Assembly (NCBI GenBank): GCA_964571815.1
Contig: CAZNDN010000046.1
Location: 1 to 26,766 of the forward strand
DNA from: CAZNDN01 sp964571815
Lineage (GTDB): Bacteria; Fibrobacterota; Chitinivibrionia; Chitinivibrionales; WJKA01
DNA length: 26,766 nt
Direction: 5' to 3'
Shown: in pieces, positions 1 to 7,870 of the stretch
How positions within the stretch are numbered: position 1 is the first letter of the stretch
Layout of the letters: every line of letters starts with the position of its first letter
Position numbers and translations under genes: made by a program
The notes under the pieces: model-generated
Told to the model about the DNA's origin: nothing
The model's input: the letters and a program-made list of their open reading frames with translations, nothing else
Database searches by the model: none

Positions 1-684
1 GAAATGGCGCTGGGAGAGATTGCCCGGCGGACCGGCTTGAACAGCTCGACGTGCGCCAATATCCTGAAGACGCTGACGGCTGAGGGGTATGTGGAGCAGG
101 TCGGGTACAAGCGGGGCTACAAGCCTGGCCCGAAACTGTACTTCCTGGTCCGGCACGGCTCGTATCGCAAGGACATGGCGCAGGTCGCGTATCCTCTGTT
201 GCAGAGACTCTCGGATGCGATCGGTGAAACAGCCCTGGTGGTAACCCTCTTCCGCAACCGTCGCTACCTGGTGCAGATGTACGAAGCGAACCATGACATA
301 CGAATCAACAGCGATATGTTTTTGTCAAACGATGTTTACACCACGGCGACCGGGCACGTGCTGCTGGCCAATCTTGGCGAGCGCGATCTGGAGAGTTTTC
401 TCCGGATCGAGGGGCTCCCCCGGCCGTCGCAGTGGCCGGGCGCCGGATCGCGCAAGAGCTTAAACGGAAGCCTTCGGCGGATCAGGGAGCAGGGCTTTGA
501 AAAGACGGCAATCGGAGAGAATATCCGGGCATTTGCCGTGCCGATCAGTGAAAACGACCGCGTGGTTGCGGCCCTGGGAGTACCCGTTCCTTCGTTCCGG
601 TATCGGGAGGAAAACGACACGCACCTGCTTGATCGGATGCGTACAACCGCGGGGTGTATCGAAGGAGCCCTTGCCGAATACTGA
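1..684 (+). CDS. IclR-family transcriptional regulator, 5' truncated by window edge
   Basis: The frame is open from base 1, so the true start lies outside the window. The visible part begins inside a winged helix-turn-helix (EIARRTGLNSSTCANILKTL, then a wing with EQVGYKRGYKPG), followed by the roughly 170-residue IclR effector-binding domain (TATGHVLLANL near the middle, GENIRAFAVPI and AALGVPVPSFR towards the end). About 25 N-terminal residues appear to be missing relative to the usual 250-residue family length. IclR proteins bind small metabolites and repress or activate adjacent catabolic operons. Here the gene sits 42 bases upstream of the first enzyme of a sugar cluster on the same strand, so local control of that cluster is the natural inference. 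The ligand is unknown; a sugar, sugar acid or lactate-type metabolite would fit. The family call is firm. Confidence 0.92.
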   Translation, partial: EMALGEIARRTGLNSSTCANILKTLTAEGYVEQVGYKRGYKPGPKLYFLVRHGSYRKDMAQVAYPLLQRLSDAIGETALVVTLFRNRRYLVQMYEANHDIRINSDMFLSNDVYTTATGHVLLANLGERDLESFLRIEGLPRPSQWPGAGSRKSLNGSLRRIREQGFEKTAIGENIRAFAVPISENDRVVAALGVPVPSFRYREENDTHLLDRMRTTAGCIEGALAEY

Positions 685-726
685 ATAGGGTAGGCGCGTA
701 AAAGGATTTTTCAGAGGAGGTCGAGC

Positions 727-1458
727 ATGAGCAAACGTATTGTGATCACCGGCGCGAGTACCGGTATCGGGGCCGCGACCGCGGAGCATCTGGCTTCGGG
801 CAACACGGTTTTCATCCACTACCGCAGCAGCGACCAGGCGGCGGAGGACGTGAAACAGGAGGTGGAACGCAGGGGAGGAGAGGCATACCTGGTCAAGTGC
901 GATCTTATGACCGAGCAGGGATGCGAGCATCTTTTCGGGGAAGTATCCGCGAAGACGGATGCGGTGGATGTGCTGGTCAACAGTGCCGGCGGGTTTCCCG
1001 AGCGCCACAGCGTGGACAATCTGTCGTGGGAGTTGATGCAGCATATCTTTGCGCTCAACACGTTTTCCACGATGAAAGTCTCCTCGCTTTTCGTTCCCCT
1101 GCTGAAAAAGGGACAATCCCCGTGTATCGTCAATATCACCTCGGTGGCGGCCCGGAGCGGTGCTCCTACGGCCACGCTTTACGGGGCGTCCAAAGGGGCA
1201 ATCGATACGTTCAACCGCGGGATGGCCAAGGAGCTTGCTCCCGCGATACGGGTCAATGCCGTTGCGCCGGGGATTGTGGAGACCCCGTTTCACGACAAGG
1301 TATCAACCAGGGAGCAGCTCGACGCTCTGAAACAGAAGACGCCGCTGCAATGCCACGGCACGGCGCGGCTCATGGCCGAGACGGTCGGATTGCTGATTGA
1401 AAACACCTACATGACCGGCGCGACAATCGATGTCAACGGCGGATTGGATATGCATTGA
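727..1458 (+). CDS. Short-chain dehydrogenase/reductase (SDR), probably NADP-linked
   Basis: This 243-residue classical SDR has the Rossmann glycine motif TGASTGIG at 8-15, NSAGG at 85-89, and a complete catalytic set N111, S139, Y152 and K156 (YGASK). Arg33 directly after the second beta strand (HYRSS) suggests preference for NADP(H). The ATG follows a good AGAGGAGG ribosome site. As the first enzyme after the IclR regulator it probably oxidises or reduces a sugar, sugar acid or aldehyde of the pathway, such as a sugar 1-dehydrogenase or a ketose reductase. The substrate cannot be read from sequence. Its stop lies 38 bases before the next gene's start, so co-transcription is likely. Confidence 0.9.
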   Translation: MSKRIVITGASTGIGAATAEHLASGNTVFIHYRSSDQAAEDVKQEVERRGGEAYLVKCDLMTEQGCEHLFGEVSAKTDAVDVLVNSAGGFPERHSVDNLSWELMQHIFALNTFSTMKVSSLFVPLLKKGQSPCIVNITSVAARSGAPTATLYGASKGAIDTFNRGMAKELAPAIRVNAVAPGIVETPFHDKVSTREQLDALKQKTPLQCHGTARLMAETVGLLIENTYMTGATIDVNGGLDMH

Positions 1459-1496
1459 GCGACGCGGGATGGCCCGGCAAAAAGGAGGGACGTATC

Positions 1497-2900
1497 GTGA
1501 CTGAAAAGGAGCAGGTCACAGTCGGTTTTTTTACCACGGGTCTGGCGGCCTACTGGCCGCAGATGCCCGGCATTCTGGAGGAGATCCTCGGCTACGCCGG
1601 GACTATCGTTGCACGGCTTTCGAGCTACGGTACGGTGGTCAACGCCGGCATGGTCGACACCACCGACAAGGCGCGGGCGGCACAGCAGCGGTTTCTCACC
1701 GAAGACGTAGACATCGTGGTGGTCCATGCCGGGACCTACGGCCTCTCCCGCAACGTGCTTCATGCCCTCCGGCGATGCCGCGTGCCGGTTCTGACACTTC
1801 ACCTCCAGCCGGATATCACCTTCGACCGCAATGCCGCTACGGTGTATACGATGCCGAAGAATCCTTTCTCCATCGGGGGAGAGATCGCCGCCGTGTTTCG
1901 GCGCACCGGCGTTGCTTTCGACGTGGTGGCCGGCAGGCTGTCGGGAGATGAACGACCGTGGAAGGAGATAGGGGAGTGGATTGACGCGGTGCGCATTGTC
2001 AAACGGTTGCGCGGTACCACGATCGGTCTTCTGGGCCATGTGTTCGGCGGGATGTACGATCTGTATGTCGACTATCTGAAGCTGATTGAAGTATTCGGTA
2101 TCGATGTTGACATGGTGGAGATGGGACACCTTCGGCGGGATGTCGAATCCGTAACGCCCGCGGAGATCGAGCGGGTCCACGCAACCACGGAGCGACTGTT
2201 CGAGATCGATCCCGCGACCAACCGGGAGGGACTGACATGGTGCGAGAAGGTGGCCGCGGGCATGGAGAAAACGGCGGCATCGAGAAACCTGCAAGGTTTC
2301 TCTTTCCAGTTCGAAGGCTATCCGGACTCCGTTGAGGAGAAGATCGGGTATTCGCTCACGCTGGGAGGCTGCCTTCTCAACGCCGCCGGTATTCCCTGCA
2401 CGGCCGAGGGAGACCTGTGCGTCACGCTTGCCATGAACATACTGGCGGCCGCGGGAATCGGCTCGACCCAGGCTGAACTCAATATCGTTGATTTCGACGA
2501 CGATGTTAACTATGTCAACCACAGCGGTCCGGGCAATGTTGCCCTGGCCGGCGCCTTGCCCGCGCTTCGATGGCTGAGCTTTTTCCACGGCAAGCGCGGC
2601 AGCGGCGTATCCAGTGAGTTCAGCGTGCGGCCGGGACCGGTTACGCTTCTGGCACTGACTCCCGGAAGCGAGGGCCGGCTTCGACTAACGGCGGCCGAGG
2701 GTGAAGCGGTGGAGGGATTTCGCCTGCCCAACGGCAATATGAATACCCGCGTACGGTTTGCATCCGGGGCAGCGGGCTTTTTCGAGAAATGGACCGCGAC
2801 CGGGCCGACACACCATGCCGCCATGGGAACGGGACACCATCTGGGCCTTATCCGAAAATTCGCCCGGACCCGCGGACTTGAGCTGGTGATCGTGGAATGA
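1497..2900 (+). CDS. L-fucose/L-arabinose isomerase-like protein (paralog 1)
   Basis: An earlier in-frame ATG (1455) overlaps the upstream gene, but a strong AAGGAGG at 1482-1488 sits 8 bases before GTG 1497, so the 467-residue form is preferred. The protein belongs to the L-fucose/L-arabinose aldose-ketose isomerase superfamily: an N-terminal Rossmann-like half (WPQMPGILEEI near 20-30) and a C-terminal half with TAEGDL, VDFDDD and THHAAMGTGHH. Likely metal or catalytic residues by position are E304, D332 and H439. These spacings (28 and 107 residues) are identical in the next gene, which is clearly a paralog. Such enzymes interconvert an aldose and its ketose using Mn2+. It is not a standard AraA. 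Substrate candidates are L-arabinose, L-fucose and D-arabinose. Family call firm, substrate open. Confidence 0.82.
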   Translation: MTEKEQVTVGFFTTGLAAYWPQMPGILEEILGYAGTIVARLSSYGTVVNAGMVDTTDKARAAQQRFLTEDVDIVVVHAGTYGLSRNVLHALRRCRVPVLTLHLQPDITFDRNAATVYTMPKNPFSIGGEIAAVFRRTGVAFDVVAGRLSGDERPWKEIGEWIDAVRIVKRLRGTTIGLLGHVFGGMYDLYVDYLKLIEVFGIDVDMVEMGHLRRDVESVTPAEIERVHATTERLFEIDPATNREGLTWCEKVAAGMEKTAASRNLQGFSFQFEGYPDSVEEKIGYSLTLGGCLLNAAGIPCTAEGDLCVTLAMNILAAAGIGSTQAELNIVDFDDDVNYVNHSGPGNVALAGALPALRWLSFFHGKRGSGVSSEFSVRPGPVTLLALTPGSEGRLRLTAAEGEAVEGFRLPNGNMNTRVRFASGAAGFFEKWTATGPTHHAAMGTGHHLGLIRKFARTRGLELVIVE

Positions 2901-2999
2901 GCAGCGTCAAAGCACCGCGGGAGTCGCGCGTTGCGCCGGGCCGCGGGAGCACGGACTCAAGAAGATGATGTGTGATGAACTTAGCCGAAGGAGCAACGT

Positions 3000-4496
3000 A
3001 TGGTGACTATGGAGCAGGTTAACGAGTATCTGTCGAAAGCGCGCGAGCGCAAGGCCAATATCGGCGTGTTCGGTATCGGCCACAAGGTGTACTGGCCCCA
3101 GTTTCCGGGCCTGGAGGAAGCGCTGTACAAGCATTTGAACAACTTCACGCGAATGATCGGGGAGCAGACCGGCGCCACTATCGTTACGTACGAGAAGATG
3201 AGCGAGTGCTGGGAGTCGGCCTACCATGCCGGCGTCTACTTCTCCGACAAGAAACTCGACCTGATCATCTGCTGCGTGATGACCTATGCGCCTTCGGCGC
3301 ACGCGGTTACCACGATCCAGCAGTGTCCCGGCGTACCGGTGGTACTCTCCTGCCTCCAGCCGTCGATGGGCCTTGAGTACGTTGAAGCCACGATGTACGC
3401 GCAGTTGGAAAACGACAACGTAACCTGTCTTCCGGAGATCAACAACGGCTTGATACGCTCCAACCGAAAGCCTATCGATTGTATCGTGGGCCTCCTCTAC
3501 GACGATGAACGGGCGTGGCAACGGTTGCGGGACTGGTGCGAGGTTGCCATGGTGGCGCACCGCCTGAAGCATGACCATCTCGGGTACATGGGCCACGGCT
3601 ACGAGGGAATGCTGGACATGAATTCCGATCCCACCATGTTCGACGGTCATTTCGGCATGCACGTGGAGCACGTGTCCATCGAAGACCTGGAGACGTTTGT
3701 GGACACGGCGAGCGATGCGGAAGTCAAGGAGAAGTTCGACCTGATCATCGAGACGTTCGATCTGCCCGAGCCGGGGGCCGATTCCATTGCCGAGAAGGTG
3801 GAGCCCGAAGATCTCGAGTGGCCTGCGCGCGTGGCCGTGGGTATGGAAAAACTGGTCACGGACAAGAAACTGACCGGGCTGGCGTACTACTATCGCGGTC
3901 TGAACGCCAACAAGTTCGAGCGGCTGCACTCGGGCATGATTATCGGCAACTCGTTCCTGACCAGCAAGGGCCTGGCCATTGCCGGTGAGCTGGATATCAA
4001 GAATTGCGTTGCCATGCTGATCATGGACCGATTCGGCGCCGGTGGGTCGTTTGCGGAGTATCACCCGATCGATTTTCGTGAAGATTTCGTGCTGGTGGGC
4101 CACGACGGCCCGCATCACCTGGGCGTTGCTCACGGCAAGCCGGTGCTGCGCCGCCTGAAACTGCTTCACGGCAAGCGCGGCAAAGGCCCATCGGTGGAGT
4201 ACCACCTCAAGGAAGGGCCGATTACCCAGTTCGGGCTGACGCAGGATTTCGAGGGCAAATTCAAGTTCGTTCTCTCCGAAGGCCGGTCGCTGGCGGGGCC
4301 CATTCCGGCGACGGGCAACACGAACACGCGGGGGAAATTCAAGCCCGACGTGAGGACGTATCTCGAACGATGGTCGGTTGAGGGAGCGACACACCACTTT
4401 GCGCTGGGCGTTGGCCATATCGCTTACAAGATCGAGATGCTGGCGAAGTTTCTGGGAATTCAGTCGGTTCGGGTTACGCCGGTTGAGGATGCCTGA
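3000..4496 (+). CDS. L-fucose/L-arabinose isomerase-like protein (paralog 2)
   Basis: This 498-residue protein starts at ATG 3000, 6 bases after GAAGGAG. It shares the fold and C-terminal half with the preceding gene: LLHGKRGKGPSVEY against FFHGKRGSGVSSEF, then GNTNTRGKF and WSVEGATHHFALGVGH. Putative active-site residues E330, D358 and H465 keep the same spacing as in paralog 1. Compared with E. coli AraA as I recall it, the second catalytic Glu (in HMLEVCPS) aligns with HDGPHH, so this is a divergent branch and not classical AraA. With araB and araD downstream it is the best candidate to supply L-ribulose or a related ketose. Two such genes in tandem may serve two sugars or form a hetero-oligomer; neither can be shown here. 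Confidence 0.82.
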   Translation: MVTMEQVNEYLSKARERKANIGVFGIGHKVYWPQFPGLEEALYKHLNNFTRMIGEQTGATIVTYEKMSECWESAYHAGVYFSDKKLDLIICCVMTYAPSAHAVTTIQQCPGVPVVLSCLQPSMGLEYVEATMYAQLENDNVTCLPEINNGLIRSNRKPIDCIVGLLYDDERAWQRLRDWCEVAMVAHRLKHDHLGYMGHGYEGMLDMNSDPTMFDGHFGMHVEHVSIEDLETFVDTASDAEVKEKFDLIIETFDLPEPGADSIAEKVEPEDLEWPARVAVGMEKLVTDKKLTGLAYYYRGLNANKFERLHSGMIIGNSFLTSKGLAIAGELDIKNCVAMLIMDRFGAGGSFAEYHPIDFREDFVLVGHDGPHHLGVAHGKPVLRRLKLLHGKRGKGPSVEYHLKEGPITQFGLTQDFEGKFKFVLSEGRSLAGPIPATGNTNTRGKFKPDVRTYLERWSVEGATHHFALGVGHIAYKIEMLAKFLGIQSVRVTPVEDA

Positions 4497-4552
4497 GTTT
4501 CGGCTCTCCCGGAAGTGCCGGGACGGTCGGGAGGTTAGACTCTCTGTCGGTG

Positions 4553-4577
4553 ACATCTACGTTTTTTGCGTAGATGT
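4553..4577 (+). other. Perfect stem-loop with T-rich loop
   Basis: ACATCTACG (4553-4561) pairs perfectly with CGTAGATGT (4569-4577) around the loop TTTTTTG. The T run is in the loop and no T tract follows the stem, so it does not look like an ordinary intrinsic terminator on either strand. It may act as an RNA processing or stability element, or as a protein-binding inverted repeat. Confidence 0.55.
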
Positions 4578-4630
4578 TTCTATCGGTGTCAACTTACATG
4601 AGCCACTTTCTTAAGTCCTTCATGCGCTGG

Positions 4631-4658
4631 CCTCTGACCTCTGGTCTCTGGCCTCTCC
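4631..4658 (+). repeat. Imperfect heptamer tandem repeat, four units
   Basis: Four consecutive 7-base units are seen: CCTCTGA, CCTCTGG, TCTCTGG and CCTCTCC. They end 18 bases before the ribosome site of the next gene. Period-7 repeats are not coding-neutral in length, which fits the intergenic position. A function is not evident. Confidence 0.6.
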
Positions 4659-4669
4659 GGCGAAGCCGG
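4657..4669 (+). other. Small GC hairpin ahead of a ribosome binding site
   Basis: CCGGC (4657-4661) and GCCGG (4665-4669) pair around a GAA triloop, ending 6 bases before the AAGGAGGG ribosome site (4676-4683). It is too short and lacks a T tract, so it is not a terminator. It could insulate the start site from upstream RNA structure. Confidence 0.4.
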
Positions 4670-4689
4670 CTTAGTAAGGAGGGAACGGT

Positions 4690-5478
4690 ATGATGCTCAA
4701 AGGCAAGGTGGCGCTTGTCACGGGCGCGGCATCGGGTATCGGCAGGGCCACGGCGGCCTGTATGGCCCGCGAAGGTGCTCTGGTGATGATCTCCGATATC
4801 GACGCGGAGCACGGCGAGGCCGCGGCGCGGGAGCTTGCCGCCGACGGCTCCCGGGTGGTCTTTGTCAAAGGCGACGTGCGCAGCAGCAGCGATACACAAG
4901 CGATGGTGGAGGCAACCGTCTCGGCGCTGGGCACGATCGACATTCTGGTCAACAACGCCGGGATTTCAAAGATTGCACCGTTTGACGAACTCAGCGAAGA
5001 GAACTGGGATCTGTGCATGGATGTCAACGGTAAGGGGACGTTCCTGTGCAGCCGGGCCGCGGTGCGCATCATGAAAGAAAAGGGGGGTGGTGCGATCGTC
5101 AACCTGGCGTCGATCAACTCTTTCGAGGGCAAAGTCGAGCGGGGGGCTTTTTCTTACAGTAAGGGTGGTATCGTCAACCTGACCCGCACCATGGCCGCGG
5201 AGCTGGGACGGTACGGGATACGGGTCAATGCGGTCGCTCCGGGGTGCGTCCGGACCACGGAATTCATGAAGCATGTCGAAGCGGGCGTGGTTGACCTGGA
5301 TACGCTCACGGCGCTGACGCCTCTGGGAATGCTTCAGGAACCCGAGGATATCGCCGAAGCTATTATTTTCCTCGCATCGGAGAAGGCACGATCTATCTCG
5401 GGAGTTACGCTCCCGGTGGACGGCGGCTGGCTTTCGGACGGCGGCAAGGGCATGGGACGGCCCTCGGAACGCACGTAA
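4690..5478 (+). CDS. SDR oxidoreductase with Phe in place of the catalytic Tyr
   Basis: This is a 262-residue classical SDR: TGAASGIG at 11-18, Asp36 after the second strand (ISDID, pointing to NAD(H)), NNAG at 88-91, N113, S141 and a canonical C-terminus (GVTLPVDGGW). The active-site YxxxK is altered: the sequence reads F154-S-Y-S-K158, so Phe occupies the expected Tyr position, with a Tyr two residues later. The codon is TTT at 5149-5151, one base from TAT. Either Tyr156 serves instead, or the enzyme has lost normal activity, or there is a base error. ATG 4690 and ATG 4693 are both served by AAGGAGGG at 4676-4683. A sugar or sugar-acid dehydrogenase role would fit the cluster. Confidence 0.88.
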   Translation: MMLKGKVALVTGAASGIGRATAACMAREGALVMISDIDAEHGEAAARELAADGSRVVFVKGDVRSSSDTQAMVEATVSALGTIDILVNNAGISKIAPFDELSEENWDLCMDVNGKGTFLCSRAAVRIMKEKGGGAIVNLASINSFEGKVERGAFSYSKGGIVNLTRTMAAELGRYGIRVNAVAPGCVRTTEFMKHVEAGVVDLDTLTALTPLGMLQEPEDIAEAIIFLASEKARSISGVTLPVDGGWLSDGGKGMGRPSERT

Positions 5479-5596
5479 GAGCGTTGCGAGAAAGAGACCC
5501 CCGTAGGACGTAAGGCAAGCGGGCAACCGATTTGATTTTTCGGATGCGGGCATGTGCCCGGACGGTCCGGGAGTATCCGTGCAAAAGGAGGTTTCC

Positions 5597-6550
5597 ATGG
5601 AACCGCAGAATTTCGAGAAAAAACGTGAGGAAGTGAAGAAACGTTTTGCGGCCGGACTGCGCAAGGATGGTTCGTTGGCACAAGAGAGTCTCAAGCTTTC
5701 CTGGAGCAACTGGGGATTCGGAATCGAGCCCCTGGAAGCTACGGCGAAGCGGCTGCAGGCCAACGGGATCGAGTGGATCGAGTTGCACGGCAATCGCTAC
5801 GGTCCCGATCTGGGGTACCGGGGGAAAGAAACGAAGGAGCTTCTTGCCGCGCATGGAATCCGGGTGGCCGGCATCTGCGGCATGTTCGGGCCGGAGAACG
5901 ATCTTTCGTCCAATTCGGGAATCAAACGTCAGAATGCGATCGACTACATTCGTCGTCAGATCGAGCTGTGCGTAGAGACCGGTGGATCGTATATGCTGGT
6001 GGTGCCCGGCGCGGTGGGCCGTCCCGATGCTTACGACGACAGTGAGTTCCACCGTTCGGTCGAGACGCTGCAACGCGTGGCCGACGATTTTGTCAAGGCG
6101 GGTGTGCGTGCGGCGGTGGAGCCGATTCGCTCGGCTGAAGTAAGTCTGATTCATACGTTCGCCGAGGCTGAGGAATACATCGCGGCGGTCGACTCGGAGG
6201 GTGTGAAGCATATTAACGGTGATCTCTACCACATGCAGGTGGAAGAGTCGAATACCGCCGAGACGATTGCCGACTCGGGCGAGCGTATGATCAATCTCCA
6301 CATGGCCGATTCCAACCGGTGCGCGTTCGGAGACGGTTCATTGGATTTTGATGCCGTTATCATGGCCTTGTACGCGGTTGACTATACCAAAGGGTTGCGT
6401 TTCGTTACGCCGGAGCCGCTGGGACCGGGCGGAGATCCGTACCCGGCCATGCATGGGAAACCCGATCCGGCATTTCTCGACAAGCTGGTGGCCGACAGTG
6501 CCGCCTATTTCCGCGCGCGGGAAGCCGCGGTAAAATCTTCGGTGCAGTAA
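5597..6550 (+). CDS. Xylose isomerase-like TIM-barrel sugar isomerase/epimerase
   Basis: An upstream in-frame ATG (5552) exists, but AAAGGAGG at 5584-5591 places the start at ATG 5597, giving 317 residues. The fold is the AP-endonuclease-2/xylose isomerase-like barrel. It shows WIELHGNRYGPD near 60-71, VEPIRS with E175, NGDLYHM with D209 and H212, NLHMADSNR with H235, and TPEPLG with E273. These match the usual Glu-Asp-His-Glu metal site of D-tagatose/D-psicose 3-epimerase-type enzymes. It probably epimerises or isomerises a ketose or ketose derivative, feeding the neighbouring kinase. It is 40 bases or less from the flanking gene downstream and shares its strand. Substrate specificity cannot be assigned. 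Confidence 0.85.
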   Translation: MEPQNFEKKREEVKKRFAAGLRKDGSLAQESLKLSWSNWGFGIEPLEATAKRLQANGIEWIELHGNRYGPDLGYRGKETKELLAAHGIRVAGICGMFGPENDLSSNSGIKRQNAIDYIRRQIELCVETGGSYMLVVPGAVGRPDAYDDSEFHRSVETLQRVADDFVKAGVRAAVEPIRSAEVSLIHTFAEAEEYIAAVDSEGVKHINGDLYHMQVEESNTAETIADSGERMINLHMADSNRCAFGDGSLDFDAVIMALYAVDYTKGLRFVTPEPLGPGGDPYPAMHGKPDPAFLDKLVADSAAYFRAREAAVKSSVQ

Positions 6551-6570
6551 GTGGGGAAAGGAGGGGGAAC

Positions 6571-7848
6571 GTGTTTGCTTGTCAATCTCATGACGATATC
6601 CTGAAGGCATACGAGCGCGCGCGGGACGTATATAAGCGTTTCGGCGTGAATACCGACGAAACACTGGCGGCAATGGAATCGGTGCATATTTCGTTGCACT
6701 GCTGGCAGGGTGATGATTTCGTCGGGTTTGAGGGTCAGGATGAGCTTTCGGGCGGCGGCATTCTGGCCACGGGGAATTATCCGGGGAGAGCGCGCAGCGG
6801 TGATGAGCTGCGGCAGGACTACGACAAGGCGTTCAGTCTGATTCCGGGCACGCACCGTGCCAATCTCCATTCGATCTACGCCGAGCCTTCATCGGGAAAG
6901 CCCGACCGGGACGAACTCACGGCCGAGCATTTCACCAAATGGATTGCGTGGGCGCGCCGGCGCGGTATCGGGCTCGATTTCAACCCGACCTTCTTCTCGC
7001 ATCCGCGGGCCGCCTCCGGCTATACGATTGCCGGCAAGGACGCCCGGACGCGCGCCTTCTGGATTCGCCACGGCAAAGCCTGCCGCCGTATTGCCGCCGA
7101 GATCGGAAAGCAACTGGGGGGAGAATGCGTCAACAATCTCTGGATACCCGATGGATCCAAGGACCTGCCGGCCGACCGGTTGACCCACCGGCACATCCTG
7201 AAAGAGTCGCTCGATGAAATCTATGCCGAGAAGCTGGACCGGAAGTATATTGCCGACTCGGTTGAGTCCAAGCTGTTCGGTATCGGCTCGGAATCTTTCG
7301 TTGTCGGCTCGCACGAATTCTACCTTGGGTACGCGCTCCGCAACGATATCATGATCTGTTTCGACCTGGGGCACTTTCACCCCACCGAGGAGGTCGGCGA
7401 CAAGCTTTCGGCGGTGCTCGTGTATCTGGACAAGCTGCTGCTTCACGTGAGCCGCGGGGTGCGGTGGGACAGCGACCACGTGGTTATTCTCAGCGATGAG
7501 CTCCTGGGGATAGCTCGGGAAATCAAGCGATGCGGGGCGCTGGATACGGTGCGGGTGGCGCTGGATTTCTTCGATGCCAGTATCAACCGTGTGACGGCGT
7601 GGGTGACCGGAACCCGTGCGGCGCTCAAGGCTCTGCTGATCGCTATGCTCGAGCCGACAGAGCTTCTGCGGGCCGAGGAAGAGCGGGGCAACCTGGGAAA
7701 CCGGCTGGCGCTGATGGAAGAGATCAAGGCGTTGCCGTGGGGGAGTGTATGGGACAAGTTCTGCATTGATCATAACACCCCGGCCGGCGCGTCGTGGCTC
7801 AACGACATAGCCGCGTACGAAGAGCAGGTGCAGGGGAAGCGCACATGA
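6571..7848 (+). CDS. rhaA: L-rhamnose isomerase
   Basis: This 425-residue protein is close to the 419 residues of E. coli RhaA and carries the family's signature blocks in order: HISLHCWQGDDFVGFE, ATGNYPGRAR, GLDFNPTFFSHP, NLWIPDGSKD, VESKLFGIGSESF, VGSHEFYLGYA, DLGHFHPTEE and HVSRGVRWDSDHVVI. Glu of VESK, Asp and His of DLGHFH, and Asp of WDSDH supply the metal site. It converts L-rhamnose to L-rhamnulose (also related aldoses such as L-mannose or L-lyxose in some members) in the cytosol. The start is GTG 6571, 5 bases after AAAGGAGGG. No RhaB or RhaD is seen nearby; the adjacent AraB-type kinase and AraD would have to substitute, or those genes lie elsewhere. Confidence 0.95.
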   Translation: MFACQSHDDILKAYERARDVYKRFGVNTDETLAAMESVHISLHCWQGDDFVGFEGQDELSGGGILATGNYPGRARSGDELRQDYDKAFSLIPGTHRANLHSIYAEPSSGKPDRDELTAEHFTKWIAWARRRGIGLDFNPTFFSHPRAASGYTIAGKDARTRAFWIRHGKACRRIAAEIGKQLGGECVNNLWIPDGSKDLPADRLTHRHILKESLDEIYAEKLDRKYIADSVESKLFGIGSESFVVGSHEFYLGYALRNDIMICFDLGHFHPTEEVGDKLSAVLVYLDKLLLHVSRGVRWDSDHVVILSDELLGIAREIKRCGALDTVRVALDFFDASINRVTAWVTGTRAALKALLIAMLEPTELLRAEEERGNLGNRLALMEEIKALPWGSVWDKFCIDHNTPAGASWLNDIAAYEEQVQGKRT

Positions 7849-7870
7849 CCTGAGAAAAGGGAGGAGCGAC

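Larger units (their letters stand above)
4497..4689. other. Intergenic stretch with hairpins and heptamer repeats inside the cluster
   Basis: This is one of the longest gaps in the otherwise tight + strand cluster. It holds a 6-bp inverted repeat (CTCCCG at 4506-4511 with CGGGAG at 4528-4533), a 9-bp perfect stem-loop (4553-4577), a four-unit heptamer repeat (4631-4658) and a small GC hairpin (4657-4669). The ribosome site of the next gene follows. No coding sequence is seen. It could be a processing or attenuation point that separates the two halves of the operon. Confidence 0.6.

Noticed and set aside
2907..4556. 549-codon open frame on the minus strand
   Set aside because: It lies wholly antisense to the well-supported isomerase paralog 2, is Arg/His/Val-rich without recognisable domains, and is explained by GC-rich codon bias.
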